Shown piece after piece: positions 43,889 to 51,767 of a DNA stretch of 55,846 nucleotides. The position numbers were made by a program, and so were the translations under genes. The notes under the pieces are model-generated. The model worked only from the letters and a program-made list of their open reading frames with translations. It did no database searches and was not told where the DNA came from. How positions within the stretch are numbered: position 1 is the first letter of the stretch; each line of letters opens with the position of its first letter. The DNA comes from Nocardioides sp. Root240 (GTDB lineage: Bacteria; Actinomycetota; Actinomycetes; Propionibacteriales; Nocardioidaceae): positions 569,956 through 625,801 of the forward strand of contig NZ_LMIT01000010.1 of NCBI RefSeq assembly GCF_001428825.1, written 5' to 3'.

Positions 43889-45061
43889 TCAGTTCCACGA
43901 GAGCTGGGTGCCGCCGACACGGGCGGCCTCGATCTGCGCCTGGTAGCCGGACTCGGCGTACGCCTTCATCGGGTCGCCGGGCAGTCCGCGCTCCTCGCGC
44001 CACGCGGCGAGGTCGCCGCGCACGTCGGTGTAGAAGGCGTCCATGAACACGGCGTTGGCGCCGAGCACGTCTCCGGACGACTGCGCGGCGTCGAGCGCCT
44101 CACGGTCGACGAGCAGCGCTCGCGCGGTCATCTCCTGCACGTTCAGCACGGAGCGGATCTGGCCGGGGATCTTGTCCTCGACGTTGTGGCACTGGTCGAG
44201 CATGAACGCGACGTCGCTGTCGGGGCCGTAGCCGCCGCCGCGGATCACCTCGAAGACGATGCGGAACAGCTGGAACGGGTCGGCCGCGCCGACGATCAGG
44301 TCGTCGTCGGCGTAGAAGCGCGAGTTGAAGTCGAACGAGCCGAGCTTCCCCAGGCGCAGCAGCTGCATCACGATGAACTCGATGTTGGTGCCGGGCGCGT
44401 GGTGGCCGGTGTCGAGGCAGACCACGGCCCGCTCGCCGAGGGCGCTCACCTGGGCGTACGACGTACCCCAGTCCGGGACGTCGGTGTGGTAGAACGCCGG
44501 CTCGAAGAACTTGTACTCGAGGACGAGCCGCTGCTCCTCGCCGATCCGGTCGTAGATCGCGGACAGCGACTCGGCCAGCCGGTCCTGGCGGCCGCGGAGG
44601 TCGGCCTGGCCGGGGTAGTTGCTGCCCTCGGCGAGCCAGATCTTCAGGTCGCGCGAACCGGTCGCGTGCATGATGTCGATGCACTCGAAGTGGTGGTCGA
44701 TGGCCTTCTGGCGGACCTTCGGGTCGACATGGGTCAGGGCGCCGAACTTGTAGTCGTCGTCCTGGAAGGTGTTGGAGTTGATGGTCCCGAGCTCGACGCC
44801 CTGCTCGCCGGCGTAGGCGCGGAGCGCGGCGTAGTCGTCGACCTCGTCCCACGGGATGTGGAGGGCGACCTTCGGCGCGAGGCCGGTGAACCGGTGCACG
44901 GTGGCGGCGTCGGCGATCTTCTCCTCGACCGAGCGCGGGGTCCCCGCGCTGCCGAAGACCTTGAAGCGGGTGCCGGAGTTGCCGAACGCCCAGGAGGGGA
45001 GCTCGATGGCCTGGCCCTCGAGCCGGGCCGCGATGGCGGCGAAGCCAGTCTGGCTTGTCAT
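43889..45061 (-). CDS. rhaI: L-rhamnose isomerase
   Basis: A 390-residue isomerase converting L-rhamnose to L-rhamnulose, of the TIM-barrel type related to xylose isomerase rather than E. coli RhaA. Segments: IPWDEVDDYAALRAYAGEQG, INSNTFQDDDYKFGALTHVD, LVLEYKFFEPAFYHTDVPDWG and VCLDTGHHAPGTNIEFIVMQL (metal ligands). ATG 45061 lies 2 bases after the rhaM stop; 8 bp separate it from the next gene. Confidence 0.92.
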   Translation of the reverse strand: MTSQTGFAAIAARLEGQAIELPSWAFGNSGTRFKVFGSAGTPRSVEEKIADAATVHRFTGLAPKVALHIPWDEVDDYAALRAYAGEQGVELGTINSNTFQDDDYKFGALTHVDPKVRQKAIDHHFECIDIMHATGSRDLKIWLAEGSNYPGQADLRGRQDRLAESLSAIYDRIGEEQRLVLEYKFFEPAFYHTDVPDWGTSYAQVSALGERAVVCLDTGHHAPGTNIEFIVMQLLRLGKLGSFDFNSRFYADDDLIVGAADPFQLFRIVFEVIRGGGYGPDSDVAFMLDQCHNVEDKIPGQIRSVLNVQEMTARALLVDREALDAAQSSGDVLGANAVFMDAFYTDVRGDLAAWREERGLPGDPMKAYAESGYQAQIEAARVGGTQLSWN

Positions 45062-45063
45062 GA

Positions 45064-45414
45064 TCAGTTGCCTTCGGAAGAGACGCGAGCGAGCTGGTCG
45101 TCGAGGTGGAAGACCTCGTTGAGGGCGACGAAACCCTCGTCGGGTGCGCCCTCGAGCTGGGTGAAGTACGGCGCCATCTCGGCCTGCCACCGGGCGTTGA
45201 CCTCGGTGGCGGCCATGGCTGCCTGGGCGGCGACCAGGTCGTCGGACTCGACGTACCCGATCAGCAGCCCGTCCTCCCGCAGGAACAGGGAGTAGTTGCG
45301 CCAGCCCGTCTCCTCGAGTGCGGCGAGCATGTCCGGCCAGACGGCACGGTGGCGCTCGGCGTACTCCTCCATCCGGTCAGGACGGACCTGGAGACTGAAG
45401 CAGTAGCGGGGCAT
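45064..45414 (-). CDS. rhaM: L-rhamnose mutarotase
   Basis: A 116-residue dimeric alpha-beta barrel enzyme interconverting rhamnose anomers. It has CFSLQVRPDRMEEYAERHRAVWPDML (catalytic His about residue 22) and the WRNYSLFL and GYVESDD segments. GGAGG lies 7 bases before the ATG. It starts the metabolic part of the rhamnose operon. Confidence 0.92.
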   Translation of the reverse strand: MPRYCFSLQVRPDRMEEYAERHRAVWPDMLAALEETGWRNYSLFLREDGLLIGYVESDDLVAAQAAMAATEVNARWQAEMAPYFTQLEGAPDEGFVALNEVFHLDDQLARVSSEGN

Positions 45415-45487
45415 GGGTGAGCCTCCTTCCTGTTCCTGCGAGTGGTGATTGGTGGAGTGGTGCGGACGGATCCGCGGCGCTGACGAC

Positions 45488-45596
45488 TGGGTTTCGAGAC
45501 GGGATCCGGCTGGCCCTCACTTCGTTCGGGCCTGCCGGTCCCTCCTCAACCTGATCGGCTATTCAGGTCCTCGCTTCGCTCGGACCTGACCGATCA
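45488..45596. repeat. REP-like double hairpin between rhaS and rhaM
   Basis: Two tandem stem-loops. The first is flanked by GGGTTTCGAGACGGG and CCTCCTCAACC and has a GGCCC/GGGCC stem. The second pairs 45552-45558 with 45590-45596 and 45564-45570 with 45582-45588. Both loops contain CTTCGYTCG. The last arm includes the rhaS stop codon. The GTTTCGAGAC...CTCAACC frame recalls intergenic repeats common in Nocardioides-type genomes. It may limit read-through from rhaS. Confidence 0.65.
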
Positions 45597-46616
45597 GAAG
45601 TCGAAGTCGTCGATGTTCTCGGCGTTGAAGCGGTACGGGTCGCCCAGCAGGACGGAGCCGTTCTCGCCGACGGTGAACTCACCGAGGTCGCCGGCGGTGA
45701 ACTTGTCGCCCTCGGCGCCGGTGATGTCGCCGTCGACGAGCGCCTTGGTGGCGTACGCCGCGAGGTAGCCCAGGTCGGCCGGGTTCCAGAGCGCGAACTC
45801 CTTGACGGTGCCGTCCTTGACGTAGTCACGCATCTGGTTCGGGGTGCCGAGACCGGTCAGGAAGACCTTGCCCTTCGACTTCGAGGTCGAGAGGTAGCGC
45901 GCAGCGGCGGAGATGCCGACCGTGGTGGGCGAGATGATGCCCTTCAGGTTCGGGTGGTCGGCGAGCAGCGCGGCGGTCTTGTCGAACGACGTCTGGTCGT
46001 CGTCGTCGCCGTAGACGGTGTCGACGAGCTTGATGTCCGGGTGGCTCTTGAGCTCCTCCTCCATCAGCTTGATCCAGGCGTTCTGGTTGGTCGCGTTGGC
46101 CGCGGCGGAGAGGATCGCGATCTCGCCGGCGTCACCGATCTGCTCGGCGATCATGTCGACCTGGACCTTGGCGATGCCCTCGGACGTGGCCTGGTTGATG
46201 AACAGGTCGCGGCACTCGGCGTCGGTGTCGGAGTCGAAGGTGACGACCTTCGTGCCGGCGTCGCGAGCAGCGTCCAGCGAGTCGCAGAGCGCCGTCGGGT
46301 CGTTGGCCGAGACGACGAGGCCCTTGATGCCCTGGGCGGCGGCGGTGTCGATGAAGCTGACCTGCGCGTCGGGACCGGCCGTGTCGGGGCCGACCTCGTC
46401 GTAGGTGCCACCGAACTCCTTGACCGCCTTCTCGCCACCGGCGTCGCTGGTGTCGAAGTAGGGGTTGCCCAGGTTCTTGGGGAGGAAGGTCACGGTGATG
46501 TCGCCACCGTCGCCGCCGCCCGAGCCGTTGTCGTCGCTACCGCAGGCGGCGAGGCCGAGGGAGGCGACCAGCGCCAGCGCGGCGCCGGCGGCAAACCGCT
46601 TGGAGTTGATCCTCAT
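45594..46616 (-). CDS. rhaS: Rhamnose ABC transporter, substrate-binding lipoprotein
   Basis: A 340-residue periplasmic-binding-protein-like lipoprotein of the ribose/rhamnose class. The signal peptide ends in the lipobox LAACGSDD (Cys about residue 25), followed by a Gly/Asp linker. The sugar-binding fold includes FLPKNLGNPYFDTSDAGGEKA, TVGISAAARYLS and LGTPNQMRDYVKDG. The ATG overlaps the permease gene upstream by 4 bp. Confidence 0.92.
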   Translation of the reverse strand: MRINSKRFAAGAALALVASLGLAACGSDDNGSGGGDGGDITVTFLPKNLGNPYFDTSDAGGEKAVKEFGGTYDEVGPDTAGPDAQVSFIDTAAAQGIKGLVVSANDPTALCDSLDAARDAGTKVVTFDSDTDAECRDLFINQATSEGIAKVQVDMIAEQIGDAGEIAILSAAANATNQNAWIKLMEEELKSHPDIKLVDTVYGDDDDQTSFDKTAALLADHPNLKGIISPTTVGISAAARYLSTSKSKGKVFLTGLGTPNQMRDYVKDGTVKEFALWNPADLGYLAAYATKALVDGDITGAEGDKFTAGDLGEFTVGENGSVLLGDPYRFNAENIDDFDF

Positions 46617-47695
46617 TGACTTACCTTTCGGGTTTCGTCGCCGGTTGCCGGCGTCTGTGGTGCGGTCGTGGAGGCCGCAGCCCGCCGCGGGATCAAGGCC
46701 CGGATACGCGGCAGGAAGTTGGAGGCGATCACCGAGCCGACCAGCAGGAGGCCGATGATGATCTGGATGACCTCGGAGCCCTGGCCGTCGAGCTGGAGCG
46801 CCGAGTTGAGAACGGCGATGAGGAGCACGCCGGCGACGACGCCGTGCAGGGCCCCGCGGCCGCCGAAGATGGAGACACCGCCGAGCAGCACGCCCGCGAT
46901 GACCTTGAGCTCGAAGCCGTTGCCGGTGTCGGTGGCCACGGAGTTCGACTTCAGCGCGACGTAGACGCCGGCGAAGGCGGCGACCGCGCCGCTGAGCGTG
47001 AACAGGACCAGTTTCGTCCGCGCTACGTTGACGCCGGAGAAGTGCGCGGCCTCGTCGCTCAGGCCGATCTCGAAGACGCCCCGGCCGAAGCTGGTGAAGT
47101 GCAGCAGCAGCGCGAAGAGCACGACCAGGACCGCGATCGGGATCAGGATGTTGGGGTACTGCGACGTGCCGATCCGCTCGGTGGGCCAGTCCTGCCAGCC
47201 CTCCGGGAAACCGGAGATCCGCTTGTCCTGGATCAGGCCCTCGGCGAGACCGCGGTAGAGCGCGAGGCTGCCGATCGTGACGGCCAGCGACGGCAGCCCG
47301 ACGTAGGCGACGAAGAAGCCGTTGAGCGCTCCCAGCAGGGCACCGACGAGGATCGCGACCAACGCGGCCAGGGGCAGCGAGAGGTCGTGCTCGACGACGA
47401 GGACGCCGGTGATGGCAGCGCTCGCACCGAGCGTGCTGGCGACGGAGAGGTCGATCTCGCCGGTGATGATGATCAGCGTCATGGGCAGCGCCATCAGCAG
47501 GATCGGCGCGTACTCCTTGCTGAGGTTGAAGATCGTCAGCGGGCCGTCGAAGAAGGGCACGTTGCCCATCGCGTAGAGGTAGACGGCGACCAGGCCGACG
47601 ATCACCGCGGCCTCCCGGTTGAGCAGCAGGCGGGCGGCGAGGTTGCGGGAGTACGCCGGGTAGGTGCGGGCCTCCGTGGCAGTGGCCGTGCTCAT
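46613..47695 (-). CDS. rhaQ: Rhamnose ABC transporter permease
   Basis: A 360-residue BPD_transp_2 family permease with about nine membrane helices. The family segments are MTLIIITGEIDLSVASTLG (about residue 95) and VIAGVLLGGVSIFGGRGALHGVVAG (about 270). A Thr/Ala/Pro-rich cytoplasmic tail ends the protein. It is coupled by ATGA overlaps to rhaP upstream and rhaS downstream. Confidence 0.9.
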   Translation of the reverse strand: MSTATATEARTYPAYSRNLAARLLLNREAAVIVGLVAVYLYAMGNVPFFDGPLTIFNLSKEYAPILLMALPMTLIIITGEIDLSVASTLGASAAITGVLVVEHDLSLPLAALVAILVGALLGALNGFFVAYVGLPSLAVTIGSLALYRGLAEGLIQDKRISGFPEGWQDWPTERIGTSQYPNILIPIAVLVVLFALLLHFTSFGRGVFEIGLSDEAAHFSGVNVARTKLVLFTLSGAVAAFAGVYVALKSNSVATDTGNGFELKVIAGVLLGGVSIFGGRGALHGVVAGVLLIAVLNSALQLDGQGSEVIQIIIGLLLVGSVIASNFLPRIRALIPRRAAASTTAPQTPATGDETRKVSQ

Positions 47696-48723
47696 GCGTG
47701 GTCCCTCGCTTCCACGAGCTTGTGCGTACGTCGGATGCTCAGCACGCGGTCCAGAACGATCGAGCCGATGATCAGCGCCCCGACGACGGCGCCCTGCCAG
47801 AACTCGCTGATGCCGAGGATCGGGAGCGCCCGGTTGATGGTGACGAGCAGGAAGGCGCCGATGGCCGCGCCCCAGACGGTGCCGCTGCCGCCGAAGATGG
47901 CGACCCCGCCGATGACGACGGCGGCGACGGCCTGGAGCTCGATGCCGGAGCCGGTCCCGGAGAACGCGGTGGCGTAGCGCGCGGCCGAGAACACCCCGGC
48001 CAGGCCGGCGAGCGCACCGCAGAGGACGAACGCGCCGAGGACGCGGCGGCCGGACGGCAGGCCGTAGAGGTCGGCGGCGTCGGGGTCGGACCCGATCGCG
48101 TAGAGCTCGCGACCACCGCGGGCGGTGTGGAGGTAGTAGCCGACCAGGGCGACCACGACCAGCGCGATGATCGTCAGCACCGGGATCGTCAGCACCTGCT
48201 GGTTGCCCAGCTTCTCGAAGTGGGCCGGGTAGTCGCCGGCCGTCATCCGGTCGCTGCCGACCTCGTGGGTCAGCGCACCACGCAGGACGTACATCGTGCC
48301 GAGCGTGATCACGAGCGCCGGCACCTTGAAGACGGTGACGAGCAGGCCGTTGAGCGCGCCGACCACGGCGCCGAGCGCGAGGCCGGCGGCGAAGACCACG
48401 AGGACCGAGGTCTCGGGGTTGCTCACGAAGATCTTGCCGGTGGCGTAGGCCGTGATGCCGAGCGTGGAGCCGACGGACAGGTCGACGTTGCGGGTGACCA
48501 CGACGACCATCTGGCCGACCGCGAGCAGCAGCAGGATCGACGGTGCCAGCAGCGTGTCGCGCCAGCCGTCCGCGCTGAACACGAAGGAGCTGCGGCGCGT
48601 GGTGGCGACGACCAGGATCAGCGCCAGCACGATGACGATGGCCAGCTCGCGCGAGCGGAGCAGGGTCTGCACGACGCGGGTGGCGGCGCTCTCCTGCGAC
48701 GGGTGGAGGGTGGCGGTGCTCAT
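47692..48723 (-). CDS. rhaP: Rhamnose ABC transporter permease
   Basis: A 343-residue BPD_transp_2 permease, the partner of rhaQ. Key segments: QMVVVVTRNVDLSVGSTLGI (about residue 62), GGRELYAIGSDPDAADLYGL and AAVVIGGVAIFGGSGTVWGAAIG (about 265). ATG 48723 overlaps the ATPase gene by 4 bp; upstream frame extension is antisense to nothing but in-frame with the ATPase shadow and is not used. Confidence 0.9.
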   Translation of the reverse strand: MSTATLHPSQESAATRVVQTLLRSRELAIVIVLALILVVATTRRSSFVFSADGWRDTLLAPSILLLLAVGQMVVVVTRNVDLSVGSTLGITAYATGKIFVSNPETSVLVVFAAGLALGAVVGALNGLLVTVFKVPALVITLGTMYVLRGALTHEVGSDRMTAGDYPAHFEKLGNQQVLTIPVLTIIALVVVALVGYYLHTARGGRELYAIGSDPDAADLYGLPSGRRVLGAFVLCGALAGLAGVFSAARYATAFSGTGSGIELQAVAAVVIGGVAIFGGSGTVWGAAIGAFLLVTINRALPILGISEFWQGAVVGALIIGSIVLDRVLSIRRTHKLVEARDHA

Positions 48724-50270
48724 GAGACCGGCTCCTTGGTGGGCGGGGCGGTCGGGGCCGACCGGGTCGCGGCGGCCATGACGTTCTCGGGGGTGGCGTC
48801 CTCGCGGGCGATGTCGGCGGTGAGCCGGCCCTCGCACACGACCAGGACGCGGTCGGCCATCCCGAGCACCTCGGGCAGCTCGGAGGAGATCATCAAGATC
48901 GCGAGGCCCTGGCCGGCCAGGTCGGACAGCAGGCGGTGGACCTCGGCCTTGGTGCCGACGTCGATGCCGCGGGTCGGCTCGTCGATGATCAGCAGCTTCG
49001 GGTCGGTCGCGAGCCACTTGGCGATGACGACCTTCTGCTGGTTGCCGCCGCTCATCGTGGCGGCGCGCATGTCGAGGGCGCTGGTCTTCACCTGCAGCCG
49101 GGAGGCCCAGGGCGCGGAGGCCTTGTTCTCGGCGGCGGCGGTCAGCAGGCCGCCCTTGGCCAGTCCGCCGCGGATGACCGAGGCGATGTTCCGGGCGACC
49201 GAGCCCTCGATGACCAGGCCCTGCTGGCGGCGGTCCTCGGGGACGAAGGCCATGCCGGCACGGATCGCGGCGCGGGGCTGCTTCTTCGGGACGGCCTTGC
49301 CGTGGAGCGTGACCCGGCCCTCGTCGTACCCGTCGACGCCGAAGACGGCCCGGGCGATCTCGCTGCGGCCGGCGCCCACGAGGCCCGCCAGGCCGACGAT
49401 CTCGCCGGCGCGGACCTGGAAGGAGATGTCGTGGAACTCGCCCGTGGACCCGAGGCCCTGGATGTCGAGGACGACGTCGCCGATCGCGGCCGGCGTCTTC
49501 GGGAAGAGCTCGGCGACCTCGCGGCCGACCATCCTCGAGACGATCTCGGCCTCGGTGGTCTCGGCGACGAGGTGGGTGGAGACGTAGGCACCGTCGCGCA
49601 TCACGGTCACCGTGTCGCAGAGGTCGAAGACCTCGTCGAAGCGGTGCGAGATGAAGACCAGCGCGCGACCCTCGTCGCGCAGGCTGCGGGCGACGGCGAA
49701 GAGCCGCGCGACCTCGTTGCCGCTGAGGGCCGCGGTGGGCTCGTCCATCACGAGCAGCTTGGCGTCGAGCGAGATGGCCTTGGCGATCTCGATGAGCTGC
49801 TGGTCGGCGATGGAGAGTCCGTTGGCGACCCGGCGCGGGTCGATCGTGACGCCGAGGCGGGCGAACAGGGCGTTCGACTCGTCGTACATCCGGGTGCGGT
49901 CGATGCGGCGGCCACGGCCCAGCGGGTGCCGGCCCATGAAGATGTTCTCGGCGACAGACAGGTCCGGGAAGAGGGTCGGCTCCTGGTAGATCACGGCGAC
50001 GCCGGCGGACTTGGAGTCGGCGGTCGAGCCGAAGTCGACGTCCTCGCCCAGCAGGCGGAAGACGCCCGAGTCGCGGCGGTGCACGCCGGCGACGATCTTG
50101 ACCAGGGTCGACTTGCCCGCGCCGTTCTCGCCGACCAGCGCGTGGATCGAGCCCGGCGCCACCTCGAGCGTGCCGGAACGCAGCGCCGCGACGGCGCCGA
50201 AGGACTTCGCGACGCTTCGCAGCTCGAGGGTCGGCGCGGTGCGCCCCTCGGTGCCGGTTGCTGTCGTCAT
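48720..50270 (-). CDS. rhaT: Rhamnose ABC transporter ATPase (two NBDs)
   Basis: A 516-residue sugar ABC ATPase with two nucleotide-binding domains. First domain: Walker A GENGAGKST (about residue 46), signature GLSIADQQLIEIAKA and Walker B LLVMDEPTAAL. Second domain: degenerate Walker A GLVGAGRSE (about 287), signature MSGGNQQKVVIAKWL and LLIIDEPTRGID. Start ATG 50270 has GAGGAG 4 bases upstream; a TTG at 50282 is the alternative. It begins the minus-strand rhamnose operon. Confidence 0.92.
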   Translation of the reverse strand: MTTATGTEGRTAPTLELRSVAKSFGAVAALRSGTLEVAPGSIHALVGENGAGKSTLVKIVAGVHRRDSGVFRLLGEDVDFGSTADSKSAGVAVIYQEPTLFPDLSVAENIFMGRHPLGRGRRIDRTRMYDESNALFARLGVTIDPRRVANGLSIADQQLIEIAKAISLDAKLLVMDEPTAALSGNEVARLFAVARSLRDEGRALVFISHRFDEVFDLCDTVTVMRDGAYVSTHLVAETTEAEIVSRMVGREVAELFPKTPAAIGDVVLDIQGLGSTGEFHDISFQVRAGEIVGLAGLVGAGRSEIARAVFGVDGYDEGRVTLHGKAVPKKQPRAAIRAGMAFVPEDRRQQGLVIEGSVARNIASVIRGGLAKGGLLTAAAENKASAPWASRLQVKTSALDMRAATMSGGNQQKVVIAKWLATDPKLLIIDEPTRGIDVGTKAEVHRLLSDLAGQGLAILMISSELPEVLGMADRVLVVCEGRLTADIAREDATPENVMAAATRSAPTAPPTKEPVS

Positions 50271-50298
50271 CTCACTCCTCAAGCTCTTGACATCGGCG

Positions 50299-50314
50299 AT
50301 TGAAAGGTTTCAAT
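50299..50314. promoter_or_regulatory. LacI-type operator of the rhaT operon
   Basis: ATTGAAAGGTTTCAAT, palindromic arms ATTGAAA and TTTCAAT, 29 bases upstream of the rhaT start and different from the arabinan operator type. Confidence 0.7.
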
Positions 50315-50333
50315 AGCGGATAGCAGGACGGTA

Positions 50334-50349
50334 GGTGACTGCCGTCACA
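50334..50349. promoter_or_regulatory. Crp/GlxR-like site in the rhamnose promoter
   Basis: GGTGACTGCCGTCACA; read on the minus strand it is TGTGACGGCAGTCACC, one mismatch from TGTGA-N6-TCACA. It closely resembles the site at 10927-10942. Confidence 0.55.
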
Positions 50350-50376
50350 AGCGTCAAGACATCCACCGAAACTTTC

Positions 50377-50390
50377 TTGAAACGAATCAA
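50377..50390. promoter_or_regulatory. LacI-type operator on the lacI (rhaR) side
   Basis: TTGAAACGAATCAA, an imperfect copy of the site at 50299. Its position just before repeat copy B suggests autoregulation of the repressor gene. The 341-bp rhaT-lacI gap holds these operators, the Crp-like site and copy B. Confidence 0.6.
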
Positions 50391-50417
50391 ATCCACAGGT
50401 TCGGGTGCCCTGCGGTC

Positions 50418-50585
50418 CTAGTGTCGTGTCCCAGGAGTTGTTGGATGGTTGGCGTGCGCATGGTGCGTGCATCGCAAGGCGCCGGCGCGCAGCCACACCA
50501 GGTCGTCTCGCAAGCGTCGGCAACGCCGCGAGGTGCGTGCTGTGGGTGCGCGAAGCGCCCAAGAACTCCTGGGACGCGGCACTAG
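50418..50585 (+). repeat. Long-hairpin repeat, copy B
   Basis: A 168-bp element with CTAG at both ends. The arms 50418-50444 and 50559-50585 pair at 24 of 27 positions; two of the three differences are G-U compatible in the lacI-sense RNA. The core has GGTGCGTGCATCGCAAGGCG (50462-50481), a GGTCGTCTCGCAAGCGTCGG block, CAACGCCGCGAGGTGCGTGC and the hairpin GGGTGCGCGAAGCGCCC. It sits between the operator at 50377 and the lacI ribosome binding site. Confidence 0.88.
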
Positions 50586-50612
50586 GGTGACTCCACACGG
50601 AAGGAGGGACAG

Positions 50613-51653
50613 GTGTCCACCATCGCGAACGCCCGATCGGGCGAGCAGGGGCGCAGCGTCTCGGTCAAGGACGTCGCGTCCGCGGCCGGCGTCTCGGTCG
50701 GCACGGTCTCCAACGTCCTCAACCGGCCCGACAAGGTCTCCCCCGCCACCCTCGCCCACGTCCAGCAGGTGATCGGCGACCTCGGCTTCATCCGCAACGA
50801 CGCCGCCCGCCAGCTGCGCGCCGGCACCAACCGCGCCGTCGGCATGGTCGTCCTCGACGTCCGCAACCCCTTCTTCACCGACGTCGCCCGCGGTGTCGAG
50901 CTGCGCCTCGGCGAGCACGGGCGCCCGCTCATCCTCGGCAGCTCCGGCCAGGACGCCGGCCGCGAGTCGACCTACCTCGACCTGTTCGAGGAGCAGCGCG
51001 TCAGCGGGCTGCTCATCTCCCCCGTCGGCAAGGTGCTGCCCCGGCTGCGCCGCCTGCGCGAGCGGGGTACGGCGGTCGTGGTCGTCGATCGTCGTACCGG
51101 ATCACGGGAGTTCTCCTCCGTCGCCGTCGACGACGTCCGCGGCGGCCGGATCGCCGCCACCCACCTGATCGAGGCCGGCCGCAGGCGCATCGCGTTCATC
51201 GGCGGCCCCCAGGGCCTGACCCAGATCAAGCACCGTCTCCGCGGCGCCGAGGCGGTCGTCGCCGAGCACCCCGGCACCGTGCTGCGCTTCGTCGAGACCG
51301 GCACCATGGACGCCGATGCCGGCCGCCGGGGCGCGGAGTCCCTGCTGGCACTGCCGGCGCGGGAGCGGCCGGACGCGATCTTCGCGGCCAACGACCTGGT
51401 CGCACTCGGGGTGCTCCAGGCACTCACCCTCGCCGGGGTCCGGGTGCCCGACGACGTCGCCATCCTCGGCTACGACGACATCGACTTCGCCGCGTCCGCC
51501 GCCATCCCGCTCAGCTCGGTGCGCCAGCCGCGCGAGGAGATGGGCTCGGTCGCCACCGACCTGTTGCTGGGGGCGATGGAGGACCCCGCCGCGCAGGTCC
51601 GGGACATCGTGCTCGAGCCCGAGCTCGTCGTACGACGGTCGACGACGGGCTGA
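50613..51653 (+). CDS. LacI-family repressor of the rhamnose operon
   Basis: A 346-residue LacI/GalR regulator. HTH: VKDVASAAGVSVGTVSNVLNRP (about residues 18-39), then the sensor domain with VVLDVRNPFFTDVARGVE, FIGGPQGLTQIKHRLRG and IFAANDLVALGVLQAL. The GTG start has AAGGAGG 6 bases upstream. It is divergent from the rhaT operon and most likely its repressor (RhaR type in actinobacteria). Copy B precedes its ribosome binding site. Confidence 0.9.
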   Translation: MSTIANARSGEQGRSVSVKDVASAAGVSVGTVSNVLNRPDKVSPATLAHVQQVIGDLGFIRNDAARQLRAGTNRAVGMVVLDVRNPFFTDVARGVELRLGEHGRPLILGSSGQDAGRESTYLDLFEEQRVSGLLISPVGKVLPRLRRLRERGTAVVVVDRRTGSREFSSVAVDDVRGGRIAATHLIEAGRRRIAFIGGPQGLTQIKHRLRGAEAVVAEHPGTVLRFVETGTMDADAGRRGAESLLALPARERPDAIFAANDLVALGVLQALTLAGVRVPDDVAILGYDDIDFAASAAIPLSSVRQPREEMGSVATDLLLGAMEDPAAQVRDIVLEPELVVRRSTTG

Positions 51654-51687
51654 TCTGCCCGGGGGGGTCGCTGACGGTTTCTTGCGG

Positions 51688-51753
51688 TTGGTGACGGTTG
51701 CAACCGTCACCAAGCGCAGGGATCCCCGCCTAGGCGGGGATCCCTGCGCTTGG
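51688..51753. terminator. Two overlapping perfect palindromes
   Basis: A 26-bp perfect palindrome (51688-51713, centre TTGCAA) and a 44-bp perfect palindrome (51710-51753, centre CCTAGG) share four bases. They lie between the convergent lacI and acyl-CoA dehydrogenase genes, the second starting 57 bases after the lacI stop. A bidirectional terminator is the simple reading. Confidence 0.7.
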
Positions 51754-51767
51754 TTCGAGAAGGTGAC

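Noticed and set aside
50449..50918. Open frames crossing copy B on both strands
   Set aside because: They follow from the GC-rich repeat and from the lacI antisense strand, have no ribosome binding site of note and differ between copies.
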